Source of the DNA: Virgibacillus halotolerans
GTDB lineage: Bacteria > Bacillota > Bacilli > Bacillales > Amphibacillaceae
NCBI RefSeq assembly: GCF_016908515.1
Contig: NZ_JAFBEA010000010.1
Coordinates: forward strand, 1 to 64,000
DNA: 64,000 nt
Direction of reading: 5' to 3'
The position numbers were made by a program, and so were the translations under genes. How positions within the stretch are numbered: the first letter of the stretch is position 1; each line of letters begins with the position of its first letter. The notes under the pieces are model-generated. The model searched no databases, was not told where the DNA came from, and was given only the letters and a program-made list of their open reading frames with translations. This document shows, piece by piece, positions 19,874 through 29,679 of this stretch.

Positions 19874-20131
19874 CTATTCATTTTTCTCTTCTTTGATCAC
19901 TTTATATAATGTTTCCGCTTCATCCTTTTTGACGTTTTCTCTGAGATCCATCACTTTTAGTGTTACAATGTTTTGTCCAAACTTAATGACAAGCTCGTCC
20001 CCTATTTCGACGATCGAGGCGGCCTTCGCTTTATTGCCATTAATTGTAATCCGTCCCTGATCAGCAACCTCTTTTGCCATGGTTCTACGCTTAATAAGGC
20101 GGGAAATTTTTAAAAATTTATCCAATCGCAT
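19874..20131 (-). CDS. rqcP: S4-domain RNA-binding protein RqcP
   Basis: 85 residues; the S4 domain covers MRLDKFLKISRLIKRRTMAKEVADQGRITIN and beyond. The family (YabO/RqcP, Hsp15-like) binds peptidyl-tRNA-obstructed 50S subunits and helps RqcH add alanine tails. ATG at 20131 is chosen because AGGAGAG is 8 nt upstream; it overlaps the yabN stop by 7 bp. Confidence 0.93.
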   Translation of the reverse strand: MRLDKFLKISRLIKRRTMAKEVADQGRITINGNKAKAASIVEIGDELVIKFGQNIVTLKVMDLRENVKKDEAETLYKVIKEEKNE

Positions 20132-20136
20132 GACGA

Positions 20137-21585
20137 TCACTCTCCTCTTTTTGCTTGTTCCCAGTACCGATCCATCTCTTCCCTTGATGCTTGTTGGATA
20201 TCTTTTTCGTTTTTCGTAAATTGTTGTTCGATAAAAGAAAACCGGGACATAAATTTCTGGTTGGTTTGATTTAACGCAATTTCTGGGTTAATTTTATAAT
20301 ACCTCGTTAGATTGGCCAGTACAAATAGAACATCGCCAAATTCTTTCTCTATTTCAACATGATCATTATTTGCGATTGCTTCGTTGACTTCCTTTATTTC
20401 CTCATCCAATTTATCCCAGATTTCCGAAACGTTCACCCAGTCAAAACCTACTTTTGCTGCCTTCTTCTGGATTTTAAACGCCCTTGCCAGTGCTGGCAGC
20501 CCTTTTGGGACACCATCTAATACCCTTTTACGTTGATCGCCCTTTTCTTCCTGCTTCAATGCATCCCAGTTTTTGTTCACTTCTGCTACTGAATCAACTG
20601 TAGTGTCGGCGAAAACATGTGGATGACGATGGATCATTTTATCTGTAACCGAGCGAATAACGTCATCAATCATGAAATAGCCATCATCTTCCCCGATTTG
20701 ACTATGAAGCATCACCTGTAGGAGTAAGTCTCCAAGCTCCTCAATGATGCCATCATCATCCTGGTCATCGATTGCTTCAATCAATTCGTACACTTCCTCT
20801 ATCGCATGTTCCCTTAGTGATTCATGTGTTTGCACCTGATCCCATGGACAACCGTCTGGTCCCCTTAGCGTGGCTATAACTTCACGTAGCCGGGAAAAGA
20901 TGTGATGTAACAAATCAGCTGGTGCCGGTGGAACATAGACACTGGTTAAATTACTGATTTCCATGGAGCGATCAAGTTCCTCTATTGGTAACTTCCATAT
21001 GCGCTCATCCGCACTACCAACCGCTTCTACGATAACAACCTCATAATCAGCAGGCAAATCTTCCAATAGAGCTAGTTTTACTTCTGAAGCGGTAAAACGA
21101 TCATATACCTGACAAAAGATAAGATGGTGTCGATAGTCGAGCTGACTGCGGACAAAGGAAGTACCATCAACAAATTGGAACCCTTCGATGGGATCTATTT
21201 TTAATGCTGTAAACAAATCATCTAAATAGCTTTTTCCCCCGACAACTTCTACTTCTATTTCATTTTGTTCAAGCAATAGCTGAACCGTTTTTTCCGCCAG
21301 CATCGGATGTCCCGGAACCGTGTAAATAACAGGTGATTCCTTCGCCTTTTCAATTAACTTTTCTACAATTGCATGATAAACAGCGGCGAATTGTGTCTCC
21401 GCTTCATAATTTTCATCAAAAGATTCAAATTTAACACCTTCCTGCTCCAATGTATGGATAACAGGATGATCGGTTGTTCGTGTATAAACAACATGGTTGG
21501 CGTCTGTTAGTTTTTTATAAATACCTAGTGGCAATTGATTCATATCACCTGCACCAAGACCAATAATTTCAATGGTATGACTCAT
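20137..21585 (-). CDS. yabN: Fused tetrapyrrole methylase-like / MazG NTP pyrophosphohydrolase (YabN)
   Basis: 482 residues with two parts. The N-terminal domain (1-220) has the SAM-methylase fold (IIGLGAGDMNQLPLGIY; YTVPGHPML). The C-terminal part (about 225-480) is MazG with paired EExxE/ExxD metal motifs (REHAIEEVYELIEAIDD, IEELGDLLLQV; DEEIKEVNEAI, FGDVLFVLANL) and the RGPDGCPWDQVQT signature. MazG hydrolyses aberrant nucleotides; the methylase substrate is unknown. It overlaps the upstream flippase gene by 4 bp. Confidence 0.95.
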   Translation of the reverse strand: MSHTIEIIGLGAGDMNQLPLGIYKKLTDANHVVYTRTTDHPVIHTLEQEGVKFESFDENYEAETQFAAVYHAIVEKLIEKAKESPVIYTVPGHPMLAEKTVQLLLEQNEIEVEVVGGKSYLDDLFTALKIDPIEGFQFVDGTSFVRSQLDYRHHLIFCQVYDRFTASEVKLALLEDLPADYEVVIVEAVGSADERIWKLPIEELDRSMEISNLTSVYVPPAPADLLHHIFSRLREVIATLRGPDGCPWDQVQTHESLREHAIEEVYELIEAIDDQDDDGIIEELGDLLLQVMLHSQIGEDDGYFMIDDVIRSVTDKMIHRHPHVFADTTVDSVAEVNKNWDALKQEEKGDQRKRVLDGVPKGLPALARAFKIQKKAAKVGFDWVNVSEIWDKLDEEIKEVNEAIANNDHVEIEKEFGDVLFVLANLTRYYKINPEIALNQTNQKFMSRFSFIEQQFTKNEKDIQQASREEMDRYWEQAKRGE

Positions 21586-23216
21586 CTGTTTTTCCTCCCT
21601 TTATGAATACGAATAAAAAATGAAGCAAATGGTAGCATTGTCAGCTCTTCTTCCGTAAAAGCCCGTCCCCTTAACAAACAAAGCATGAAAAGACCGCCGC
21701 CGGTGATCGCTATAAATAGGACATACATGAATAAACCCAGCCGGGATACTATGGCAAAAGAGGAGGAAATATAGTCCAATATGAATAGATAAAGTACCAT
21801 GGCTACAATTGCTCTTATCAATGCCCAGACGTTTAGCCTCCTAAAAAAGTGTAGTGCTGGCAATTTCCTTTTCAATGACAGGGACACCAATAAATATAGG
21901 ATCGTTAAACTAAAGATTGTCGCAATCGCGCTTCCCGTAATCCCCCATATTGGTACAAACAGTTCGTTTCCTATCCATTTCATCAAAAGGGAGATAAGGA
22001 TAAATCCAGCTGTTCGTTTAACATATCCCAGCCCTTGCAGCACAGAGGATGCTGTAATCGCCATCGAGCAGAGAAAAATAGAGAGTACTAAAATTTGCAA
22101 ATCGAATGTTCCTTTATTGTCCTGAAACAATAATAAGTTCGCGTCCGGGAAAATGGCAATCAATCCAACGGTTGCGCCAACTGCTAAATAAAAACTGAAC
22201 AATAACGCAGTCCGTATGTATTGATAAAATCCTGCTGGGTCGCTTTCTAACTTTTCCCTGGAAATCGTTGGTATAAGCGCAAGTGCAAACGATGACCCCA
22301 GCACCGTCCCAAGCTGAATTAGAGGCTGGCCACGGTCAAAAACCCCTTTAGCTTCCATTGCAGTAACCTTTGAAAAACCATGCTCCATCAAGCCTGGAAC
22401 GAGTGTAAACGCATCTGCAAATTGGATCACCAAGAGAACCATATGATTGAGCGCCGCGATCATTCCTAAAGTGATTAAGATTTTCATATAATATTTCCAC
22501 GGAATTTGCCATTGTTCATGTGTAACCAGCTTGCGCTTCATTACACTTATCCGGAAAGAAAATAGAGATATATTTTCTTTCTTGCAAAAATAAAAACCAA
22601 GAATCAGAATGGCTGTAATGCTTCCGATAATGGATGCCATTGCAGCAGCTTTTCCAATTTTATAGACATCCCAGCCATGAAGTCCGACAAAAACCGCAGC
22701 GGAAATAATAATACACACACGTATAAACTGCTCCCCAATTTGTGAATAGGCTGTTGGCTTCATCTCAAAGTTACCTTGGAAGGCACCCCTTAATAGTGCC
22801 GTAAAGGGAATGAACAAAAAAGCAAATGCAGCAAAGCGATAGGTGCTCGTTAAATCCCCGTCACCCACCCAAACTGCTAGTGTCGGTGCAAAGATATACA
22901 AGAATAGAAATAGTAGACCATTGATTCCTGCTAACAATAAAAAAATCGGTATGTAAAAGCCCCTAAAAGAAAGACGCTTTCCTGCTGCTTTTAAGTCAAC
23001 AGCCATTTTAGATATTGCCGATGGAAAGCCGTATAAAGCCAACACCGTCACCATGCCTAGTATCGGGTACACTTGCTGATAAATATAAAAGCCGATATCT
23101 CCTGTCATGTTTTGCAGTGGAATCCGGTAGCCTGCACTCAAAATCTTACTGATCAAACCCGCTAACGTTAAAACAAGCGCACCTTTAACTAATTTATTTG
23201 ATTCATTACCGTCCAT
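21582..23216 (-). CDS. yabM: SpoVB/MurJ-type polysaccharide or lipid II flippase (YabM-like)
   Basis: 544 residues with about 14 membrane helices, of the MOP superfamily polysaccharide-biosynthesis group (KGALVLTLAGLISKILSAGYRIPLQNMTGDIGFYIYQQVYP at the N-terminus is typical of SpoVB paralogues). Predicted to flip a lipid-linked sugar, perhaps for spore peptidoglycan. It sits between spoVT and yabN as in B. subtilis. Exact substrate unknown. Confidence 0.92.
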   Translation of the reverse strand: MDGNESNKLVKGALVLTLAGLISKILSAGYRIPLQNMTGDIGFYIYQQVYPILGMVTVLALYGFPSAISKMAVDLKAAGKRLSFRGFYIPIFLLLAGINGLLFLFLYIFAPTLAVWVGDGDLTSTYRFAAFAFLFIPFTALLRGAFQGNFEMKPTAYSQIGEQFIRVCIIISAAVFVGLHGWDVYKIGKAAAMASIIGSITAILILGFYFCKKENISLFSFRISVMKRKLVTHEQWQIPWKYYMKILITLGMIAALNHMVLLVIQFADAFTLVPGLMEHGFSKVTAMEAKGVFDRGQPLIQLGTVLGSSFALALIPTISREKLESDPAGFYQYIRTALLFSFYLAVGATVGLIAIFPDANLLLFQDNKGTFDLQILVLSIFLCSMAITASSVLQGLGYVKRTAGFILISLLMKWIGNELFVPIWGITGSAIATIFSLTILYLLVSLSLKRKLPALHFFRRLNVWALIRAIVAMVLYLFILDYISSSFAIVSRLGLFMYVLFIAITGGGLFMLCLLRGRAFTEEELTMLPFASFFIRIHKGRKNR

Positions 23217-23308
23217 GTTAAACGCCTTTCTAAGCTTACAAATTATATATTATTATAGCATATAATATTACTGCGTCATTTTTAGATTTATTTTCAAGAA
23301 CCATAATA

Positions 23309-23352
23309 AAAGGCCGTCTTAAAAGTTATACACTTCTTAAGACAGCCCTTTG
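23309..23352 (-). terminator. spoVT terminator
   Basis: GGC.GTCTTAA / TTAAGAC.GCC hairpin with a T-rich tail on the minus strand, next to the spoVT stop. Confidence 0.8.
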
Positions 23353-23364
23353 TTCATGTACATA

Positions 23365-23901
23365 TTATTCCATCTGCTTTGCCAGGAATACCGCGGCCGT
23401 TTCCGCAGCTTTTTGTTCCACTTTACTCAGTTTGTCAGCTTCTTTGGAAAATATCATCACACAACCGATCGGATCGCCATTTGCAATAACTGGACTGATA
23501 CAATGAGCGGTTAACTCCTCTTTATTTCCGTCCACTATCTCAATATTGTTCGATTCTGTTTCAAAAACCTGGGATCGGCCTTCAATCGCTTTTACGACCT
23601 CGGAACCAATATTTTTGTTTAAATAGTCCTTTTTCGATTCTCCAGCCACCGCAATAATCTGATCTCTATCACAAATGATTACTGGTACTTGCAGGGAATC
23701 AAACAATGCTTCCGCATATTCCTTCGCAAATTGACCCAGTTCATTGATGGGTGAATATTTCTTTAAAATGACTTCGCCTTCCCGATCAACAAATATTTCC
23801 AGTGGATCACCTTCACGAATACGTAACGTTCGTCTAATTTCTTTTGGAACAACTACCCTTCCCAAATCATCAATTCGTCGTACAATTCCTGTTGCCTTCA
23901 T
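23365..23901 (-). CDS. spoVT: Stage V sporulation regulator SpoVT
   Basis: 178 residues: N-terminal AbrB-type swapped-hairpin DNA-binding domain (GIVRRIDDLGRVVVPKEIRRTL, 4-25, to about 52) and C-terminal GAF-like domain (60-178). It tunes sigma-G genes in the forespore (known in B. subtilis). It is followed by a terminator, separating it from yabM. No convincing sigma-G promoter was seen in the 60 bp upstream. Confidence 0.96.
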   Translation of the reverse strand: MKATGIVRRIDDLGRVVVPKEIRRTLRIREGDPLEIFVDREGEVILKKYSPINELGQFAKEYAEALFDSLQVPVIICDRDQIIAVAGESKKDYLNKNIGSEVVKAIEGRSQVFETESNNIEIVDGNKEELTAHCISPVIANGDPIGCVMIFSKEADKLSKVEQKAAETAAVFLAKQME

Positions 23902-23963
23902 ACTAAGTAGCCTCGCTTTCTCATGATGATTGAAGTTCGTGCCTTTACTTCAAATTATCCTCA

Positions 23964-24146
23964 TAAAGTGAAACTTCATTCAGTGCGCGTTTTCGACGCA
24001 CAGGACGTCGCGAATTTAGTCTGTCATTCCCACTGAATGTTAGTTAAACCAATCGGGCTTGTGCAGGTAGTTATCCCCCATAATTTTTTCTGTTTCCCTA
24101 TGTTTTTGAGGTGGGGGATTTACTGCCCGCCAAACTGCGATAAAAT
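23964..24146. repeat. Family B element, long form
   Basis: The first half (ATAAAGTGAAACTTCATTCAG) and last half (ACTGCCCGCCAAACTGCGATAAA) of the short B element are separated here by about 125 bp. The long form can fold: CATTCAGTG/CACTGAATG and a stem ATCCCCCA/TGGGGGAT extended by GGTAGT/ACTGCC. Short copies look like internal-deletion derivatives. Located between mfd and spoVT. Confidence 0.65.
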
Positions 24147-24214
24147 GAAAATATCACCAACTATGCTTTTAGTATGAATCATCCTTAAGGAACTATACAT
24201 AAGATACCATATTT

Positions 24215-27200
24215 TTATCCAGTTCTATCCACGTCTGTTAATTTTGAGATAAATTCCTCCACAACTTCATAACGGTTTTGCTTTGTCTCACTTGAATATT
24301 TGAATGAAACCTTTAATTTATTATGCTCTGTCCCCAGCAGGACATTACGACCAAACGTGTTGGCTAATTCAAAAAGTTTAGCACCGTCCATCTGCTCACT
24401 ACGCTTCTCATCGACAGTCAGTACTATTTTCTTATTCTTCTCACTGATCGATGCTACCCGTTCTTTTTTTGCATACATTTTCAATACGGATACAGCGAAT
24501 AAGTTTGCTACTTCTGTTGGATAGTCACCGAATCGATCAATTAATTCGTCCTTTAATTCATCAATATCTTCAGCAGCAGTCATCGTTTGAAACTGTTTAT
24601 AAATATCAATTTTTTGCTTTTCATCTTTTATATACGTTTCCGGAATATACGCATCAATGTCTAATGCCAGCTCTGGTTCGAACGGGACGATATCCTCTGT
24701 CTCTTTGCCTGCTTTACGTGCATCAATCGCATCTTTAAGCATTTGTGAATACATATCAAAACCGACAGAATCAATGAAACCATGTTGTTGGGATCCTAAC
24801 AGATTTCCCGCGCCACGGATAGATAGATCTCGCATGGCAATTTTAAAGCCGGATCCAAGCTCCGTAAACTCTTTAATGGCCTGCAGACGCTTTTCCGCTA
24901 CTTCCGTTAATACTTTATCCTTTTTATACGTAAAATAGGCATATGCTATACGATTAGAACGACCAACCCGTCCTCTTAGTTGATAAAGCTGGCTGAGTCC
25001 CATACGGTCCGCGTCATTGACGATCAGCGTATTTACATTGGGGATATCCACACCTGTTTCAATAATCGTTGTGCTGACAAGTACATCGAATTCCCCTTCT
25101 AAAAAGCCAACCATGACGTTCTCAAGTTCTGTTTCATTCATCTGTCCATGTGCAACCGCTATTTTGGCGTCATCTACCAACATACCAAGGTCACGGGCAA
25201 CTTTATCAATGTTTTCCACCCGATTATAAAGGAAAAACACTTGTCCGCCACGAGCCATTTCCCGTTCGATTGCTTCCCTAATAAAAATGGGGTTATATTC
25301 CATCACATACGTTTGAATCGGGAAACGATTTTCCGGTGGGGTTTCGATTACAGACAAGTCACGGACACCGAGCATGGACATATGCAATGTTCTTGGGATT
25401 GGTGTAGCTGTTAACGTAAGTACATCTACATTCGTCTTCAGCTGTTTTATTTTTTCCTTGTTTTTTACACCGAAACGTTGTTCTTCATCCACTACAAGTA
25501 AACCTAAATCTCGATATTCTACATCCTTTGATAATAAGCGATGTGTACCTATAACAACGTCAACCGTTCCTCTTCTTATGCCATTAATGGTATCCGTTTG
25601 CTGTTTCTTTGTACGGAATCGGCTTAATAAACCGATGTTAATCGCATGGTCCTGAAATCGTTCCTGAATCGTTTCAAAATGTTGTTGTGCAAGGATCGTG
25701 GTTGGAACTAAAATCGCAACTTGTTTCCCATCAGCCACCGCTTTAAAAGCAGCACGGATGGCTACTTCTGTTTTCCCATAGCCTACATCCCCACAGAGCA
25801 GACGGTCCATTGGACGTTCCTTTTCCATATCCTGTTTTATTTCTTCTATACAACGCAATTGATCCGATGTTTCCTGATAGGGGAAGGATGCTTCAAATTC
25901 ACGCTGCATTTCTGTATCCGATGTATATGCATAACCTTTCTTCGCTTCTCTTTCCGCATAAAGCTTGATCAAATCATCCGCAATATCCTCTACAGATGAC
26001 TGGACCTTTCGCTTCACCTTCGTCCACTCTGTTCCACCTAATTTATAGAGCTTTGGTTCCTTTCCTTCTGAACCAACAAATTTCTGGACCAGATCAATTT
26101 GATCAATCGGCACGAACAATTTATCATCGCCGGAGTATTTGATGAGCATATAATCTTTATGCAGCTGGTTTACTTCCAGTGTTTCAATTCCCAAATATTT
26201 ACCAACTCCGTGATTGGCATGGACAACATAATCTCCGACCTTTAATTCTTGATAATTTTGTATCCGTTCAGCGTTAGAAAGCTTTTGCCGTTTCTTGGGC
26301 CGTTTGGAACGTTTTTTAAATAACTCATTTTCTGTAACTAAGACCAATTTATGCATTGGGAGTTCGACACCATTACTGATATTACCCACTGTAATTGTTG
26401 GCTTAGCAACGGGAAGTGTTAAGTTTTTTGACACGGTTGCCTCAATATCATAATCCATTAAAATACCATGTATCTTCTCTGCACGTTCTGCATCAGGAGC
26501 CAAAATAACGACAGAAAAGTCTCCTTTTTCCCAGCGGTTTAGCTCGTTTTTGAACAAGTGCATTTGACCGTGAAATTCCTGCATTGCTCTGGAAGAAAGA
26601 TTGATAATATTCTCAGGCTGTGTATTCGCAATATGTCGTAAAAAGACGGACATGTAAAGGCGCTGCTGGTGCATGTTATCCCATATCGACTGCCAATCAA
26701 ATGAAAATTTACTGTTCCTTACCATTTGATTAGATGCTAATAGGCTACTGTACCACTCCGCCTCTTCTGTATCGAGATTGGTTGCCGATTCTTGTATTCT
26801 GCTCATTTCATCTAAAATAACGAGCCCGTTGGATGGAAGATAATCTAATAAACTAGCAGGTTTTTTATATAAGAAGCCGATATATTTATGCATTTCCTGA
26901 AAATGTTCTAGGTTTTTCAATCGTCCTATATCATGTTCCATTACTTCAATTAACGACTCTTTAGCCGCTGATGCTTTCATCTTTTTCAACGTTTCTGCTA
27001 GCGCTTCCTCCAGTCGCTCAGCACCAGTTAAAATATCCTCACCAGTGAGTAACAGTTCTGTAGCAGGCCCGACAATAATGGATGTTTGTTTGTCTAAAGA
27101 GCGTTGTGTTTCCGCGTCAAAATAACGTATAGAATCTATTTCTTCATCAAATAATTCAATACGGATGGGGTGTTCCTCTGTAATGGGGTAGATATCAACA

Positions 27201-27742
27201 ATACCACCGCGCAGACTAAATTCACCCGGTGTCGTCACCATTGAGGCTCGTTCATAGCCCATATCAACTAATGAGGATAGATAATCATCGATATTAATTT
27301 CCTCACCGATTGTGAAATTTAATTGGTATTTATGCCAATAGTCAGGTGGTGGCATGATTCTTTTGAGCGCCGCAACTGGTGCAATTAGAATACCTGATTC
27401 TTTATCTAACCATTTCGTCAACGAATCAATGCGCTGACTTCTTAATTCAGGGCTGGCAATAGCAATTTCAGATGCGATTAATTCGTTCACTGGATATAAA
27501 TGTACGTTCTTATTATCCATGAACTCGGATAAATCATCATAAAGCTGTTGTGCCTGTACCAATTGGTGTGTAACAAGTAAAACAGGCTTACTCGTCGATT
27601 CATTAATAACAGACACGAGCAGACTTCTGGCAGATCCGGATAAACCAGCAACAAGCTGTTCCTTCATCCCACTGGATATACCACTGATAATTGATTGTAT
27701 GTCTTCCTTTGATTCTAAATAATTATTAATCCCTTTCATCAT
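24215..27742 (-). CDS. mfd: Transcription-repair coupling factor
   Basis: Pushes stalled RNA polymerase off damaged DNA and recruits UvrA. 1175 residues: UvrB-like N-terminal domains (1-350), CarD-like polymerase-interacting domain (about 490-560, KVGDYVVHANHGVGKYLGIE), RecG-type helicase with Walker A GDVGYGKTEVA and DEEQRFG box, translocase QLRGRVGRS motif VI region, and a C-terminal regulatory domain. The ribosome site is GGGGG before ATGATG. Downstream of fin and its terminator, separated by a family A element. Confidence 0.98.
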   Translation of the reverse strand: MMKGINNYLESKEDIQSIISGISSGMKEQLVAGLSGSARSLLVSVINESTSKPVLLVTHQLVQAQQLYDDLSEFMDNKNVHLYPVNELIASEIAIASPELRSQRIDSLTKWLDKESGILIAPVAALKRIMPPPDYWHKYQLNFTIGEEINIDDYLSSLVDMGYERASMVTTPGEFSLRGGIVDIYPITEEHPIRIELFDEEIDSIRYFDAETQRSLDKQTSIIVGPATELLLTGEDILTGAERLEEALAETLKKMKASAAKESLIEVMEHDIGRLKNLEHFQEMHKYIGFLYKKPASLLDYLPSNGLVILDEMSRIQESATNLDTEEAEWYSSLLASNQMVRNSKFSFDWQSIWDNMHQQRLYMSVFLRHIANTQPENIINLSSRAMQEFHGQMHLFKNELNRWEKGDFSVVILAPDAERAEKIHGILMDYDIEATVSKNLTLPVAKPTITVGNISNGVELPMHKLVLVTENELFKKRSKRPKKRQKLSNAERIQNYQELKVGDYVVHANHGVGKYLGIETLEVNQLHKDYMLIKYSGDDKLFVPIDQIDLVQKFVGSEGKEPKLYKLGGTEWTKVKRKVQSSVEDIADDLIKLYAEREAKKGYAYTSDTEMQREFEASFPYQETSDQLRCIEEIKQDMEKERPMDRLLCGDVGYGKTEVAIRAAFKAVADGKQVAILVPTTILAQQHFETIQERFQDHAINIGLLSRFRTKKQQTDTINGIRRGTVDVVIGTHRLLSKDVEYRDLGLLVVDEEQRFGVKNKEKIKQLKTNVDVLTLTATPIPRTLHMSMLGVRDLSVIETPPENRFPIQTYVMEYNPIFIREAIEREMARGGQVFFLYNRVENIDKVARDLGMLVDDAKIAVAHGQMNETELENVMVGFLEGEFDVLVSTTIIETGVDIPNVNTLIVNDADRMGLSQLYQLRGRVGRSNRIAYAYFTYKKDKVLTEVAEKRLQAIKEFTELGSGFKIAMRDLSIRGAGNLLGSQQHGFIDSVGFDMYSQMLKDAIDARKAGKETEDIVPFEPELALDIDAYIPETYIKDEKQKIDIYKQFQTMTAAEDIDELKDELIDRFGDYPTEVANLFAVSVLKMYAKKERVASISEKNKKIVLTVDEKRSEQMDGAKLFELANTFGRNVLLGTEHNKLKVSFKYSSETKQNRYEVVEEFISKLTDVDRTG

Positions 27743-27760
27743 TAAACCCCCGAATTATCT

Positions 27761-27849
27761 TAGCAAACTTGGCATACGCCCAAGCCTTTAATAGCGTATG
27801 TCTTAGTTGCACTTATGCAGTAAGAAAGTAGTTATACTTTCTTACTGCC
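27761..27849. repeat. Family A element, copy 2
   Basis: Plus-strand start AAACTTGGCATACG. In minus-strand RNA: CATACGC/GCGTATG stem, CTTGG/CCAAG with trailing T's, and a perfect 14-bp GCAGTAAGAAAGTA/TACTTTCTTACTGC hairpin. Lies between fin and mfd. Confidence 0.88.
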
Positions 27850-27895
27850 ATTAAAAAACCTCATTCACTGATGTCATTTCTATCAGTTTAAGCGC

Positions 27896-27917
27896 AAAAA
27901 TGCCTTGGTAAAGGCAC
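27896..27917 (-). terminator. fin terminator
   Basis: Minus-strand TGCCTT-TACC-AAGGCA hairpin followed by TTTTT, downstream of the fin stop. Confidence 0.75.
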
Positions 27918-27940
27918 CAAAGCTGTTCTTGCATATGCTA

Positions 27941-28171
27941 TTATTGTATAAAAAAATCAAGTTCATGGTAGTGTGGGTGATCTTCCAATGCGTTCTCACA
28001 ACTCTCACAAATAACTTGAATGGCTACATCACCATTTTGCTTAAAATGTATCATTTCTTTTGTTTCTCCAATAGACAATTTATCGATCCCTAACATCGTT
28101 GTATCAACGACGTCTTGATCCAATGCACCAATCTCTTGCCCGCAATGCCTACATGTATAGATGATAGACAT
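27941..28171 (-). CDS. fin: Anti-sigma factor Fin (YabK), sigma-F to sigma-G switch
   Basis: 76 residues, the same length as B. subtilis Fin. Two CxxC knuckles (CRHC at 7-10 and CESC near 55) predict a zinc ribbon. Fin antagonises sigma-F so that sigma-G takes over in the forespore (established in B. subtilis). ATG at 28171 has GAGGAGG 7 nt upstream; an upstream in-frame start lacks one. Confidence 0.92.
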   Translation of the reverse strand: MSIIYTCRHCGQEIGALDQDVVDTTMLGIDKLSIGETKEMIHFKQNGDVAIQVICESCENALEDHPHYHELDFFIQ

Positions 28172-28211
28172 AATACAACCTCCTCGAATAAACAAGTGGC
28201 ATCCTACTTAA

Positions 28212-28241
28212 AAGTTTATCCGAAAAGTGACCTTTTATACA
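28212..28241 (-). promoter_or_regulatory. Candidate sigma-F promoter of fin
   Basis: TGTATA (28236-28241), 14-bp spacer, GGATAAACTT (28212-28221), minus strand. Nine of ten -10 positions fit the sigma-F consensus; the spacer is one base shorter than at csfB. Confidence 0.5.
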
Positions 28242-28294
28242 TGATTGATCCATTTATCCCTGTTTAAAAAGCGATATTACGTCATGATATGTGA

Positions 28295-28858
28295 TCATGA
28301 TTGATTATATTCATTCATTACTTCGAGAAAATCTTTATCAAACCAGGACTCACAGGCATCAGCTGCTTTTTTAACACTGCTAACCACATCATCCTGCTGC
28401 TCTCTAGAAAACGACTGCAACACATAATCAACAACTGGAATAGGTGTTGTTGGTCTTCCAATCCCAATTCTCAGTCGTTTAAATTCCTTTGTACCCAAAT
28501 GATCGATGGTGGATCTTATCCCGTTGTGACCACCATGACCACCTTTTTGACGTAAACGGATTTTCCCTGTTGGCAAATCCAGATCATCATATATAACGAG
28601 TACATCTTCTGTATTCATATCATAGAAATCCATCAAGGGACGAATCGACTCACCGGAAAGATTCATATAGGTTTGTGGCTGTAGCAAAATAACCTTTTCC
28701 CCTTTGGAAAACTCCATACTGTACTTCCCATTAAATTTCTTCTTATCCAGTTTCCATTGATGACGATCCAGCAGTTCTTCAATCACCATGAAACCGATAT
28801 TATGACGGGTATCTTTATATTTCCTGCCCGGGTTTCCTAAACCAACAATACATTTCAT
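28295..28858 (-). CDS. pth: Peptidyl-tRNA hydrolase
   Basis: Recycles peptidyl-tRNA released from ribosomes. 187 residues; GLGNPG (6-11), the catalytic histidine in TRHNIGF (about 19-25) and GGHNGIRS are conserved. Known as spoVC in B. subtilis. ATG at 28858 preserves the canonical MKCIVGLGNPG start. It is downstream of ctc and the ctc terminator. Confidence 0.97.
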   Translation of the reverse strand: MKCIVGLGNPGRKYKDTRHNIGFMVIEELLDRHQWKLDKKKFNGKYSMEFSKGEKVILLQPQTYMNLSGESIRPLMDFYDMNTEDVLVIYDDLDLPTGKIRLRQKGGHGGHNGIRSTIDHLGTKEFKRLRIGIGRPTTPIPVVDYVLQSFSREQQDDVVSSVKKAADACESWFDKDFLEVMNEYNQS

Positions 28859-28889
28859 GTTAACTTCTTCCCTTTTTGGAAAATAAAAC

Positions 28890-28927
28890 AATCCCTCCTA
28901 ATAAGAAGGAGGGCTGCTTTTTTTACC
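28890..28927 (-). terminator. ctc terminator
   Basis: CCCTCCT / A.GGAGGG hairpin with T-rich flanks both ways, between ctc and pth; likely bidirectional, and leaky enough for pth read-through is possible. Confidence 0.7.
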
Positions 28928-28933
28928 TTATAA

Positions 28934-29569
28934 TTATTTTTCTTCTTCTTCGTCCGCACCTACAAGTTCAGGTTCAGCAGATGCATCTGCGTCTCCAGCT
29001 TCATCTTCTTCACTCAACACATCCGGCTGTAGCACGGTTGCAATTGTTGTATCCGTTTCTTCAAGGAATTCATATTTATCAGATACAGGCAGATCACCGA
29101 TTGTAATACTGTCACCAATCTCCAGTGCAGCAACATCTACAGTAATTTCATCCGGAATATTATTCGGTTTTGCACGAACCTGCAATTCATATAGTGGCTG
29201 TTGCAGTACACCGCCATCTTTCGATCCTTGTGCTTCACCTTCTAAACGAAGCGATACTTCAACATCCATTTCTTCAGACATATTAACAATGTAGAAGTCT
29301 ACATGAACAAGTTCATTTTTAATTGGATCCATTTGATAATCGTGAAGCATCACATCTACAGGCTTGTCCCCGTCAATATTAAGCGAAATAATCGCGTTTC
29401 TACCTTCATCACGAACCATTTTCAGTAAGTCTATGCTAACAACTGAAGCATGTTTAGGTCCTTTATCTTGCCCATATACAACTGCAGGAACTAAACCTTC
29501 CTGTCTTAATTGCTTTGTTGTTGAATGTTTAAAGTCTTCTCTTTTTGCTGCTTTTAAATCTAAAGCCAT
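28934..29569 (-). CDS. ctc: Ribosomal protein L25 / general stress protein Ctc
   Basis: 211 residues: L25 5S-rRNA-binding domain (1-95) followed by the TL5/CTC beta domain (about 100-185) and a very acidic tail (EDEAGDADASAEPELVGADEEEEK-like composition). ATG at 29569 has GGAGG 9 nt upstream. A sigma-B promoter lies before it, as in B. subtilis, where ctc is a classic sigma-B gene. Confidence 0.96.
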   Translation of the reverse strand: MALDLKAAKREDFKHSTTKQLRQEGLVPAVVYGQDKGPKHASVVSIDLLKMVRDEGRNAIISLNIDGDKPVDVMLHDYQMDPIKNELVHVDFYIVNMSEEMDVEVSLRLEGEAQGSKDGGVLQQPLYELQVRAKPNNIPDEITVDVAALEIGDSITIGDLPVSDKYEFLEETDTTIATVLQPDVLSEEDEAGDADASAEPELVGADEEEEK

Positions 29570-29679
29570 GTTAATCATCCTCCATATTTTTGTAAAAATC
29601 ATTCGAAATTATTTTATCGTATTCATTTTCTCTATATTCAAGGATACTATATACGTTTTAAAAATATTTCTTATAGATA

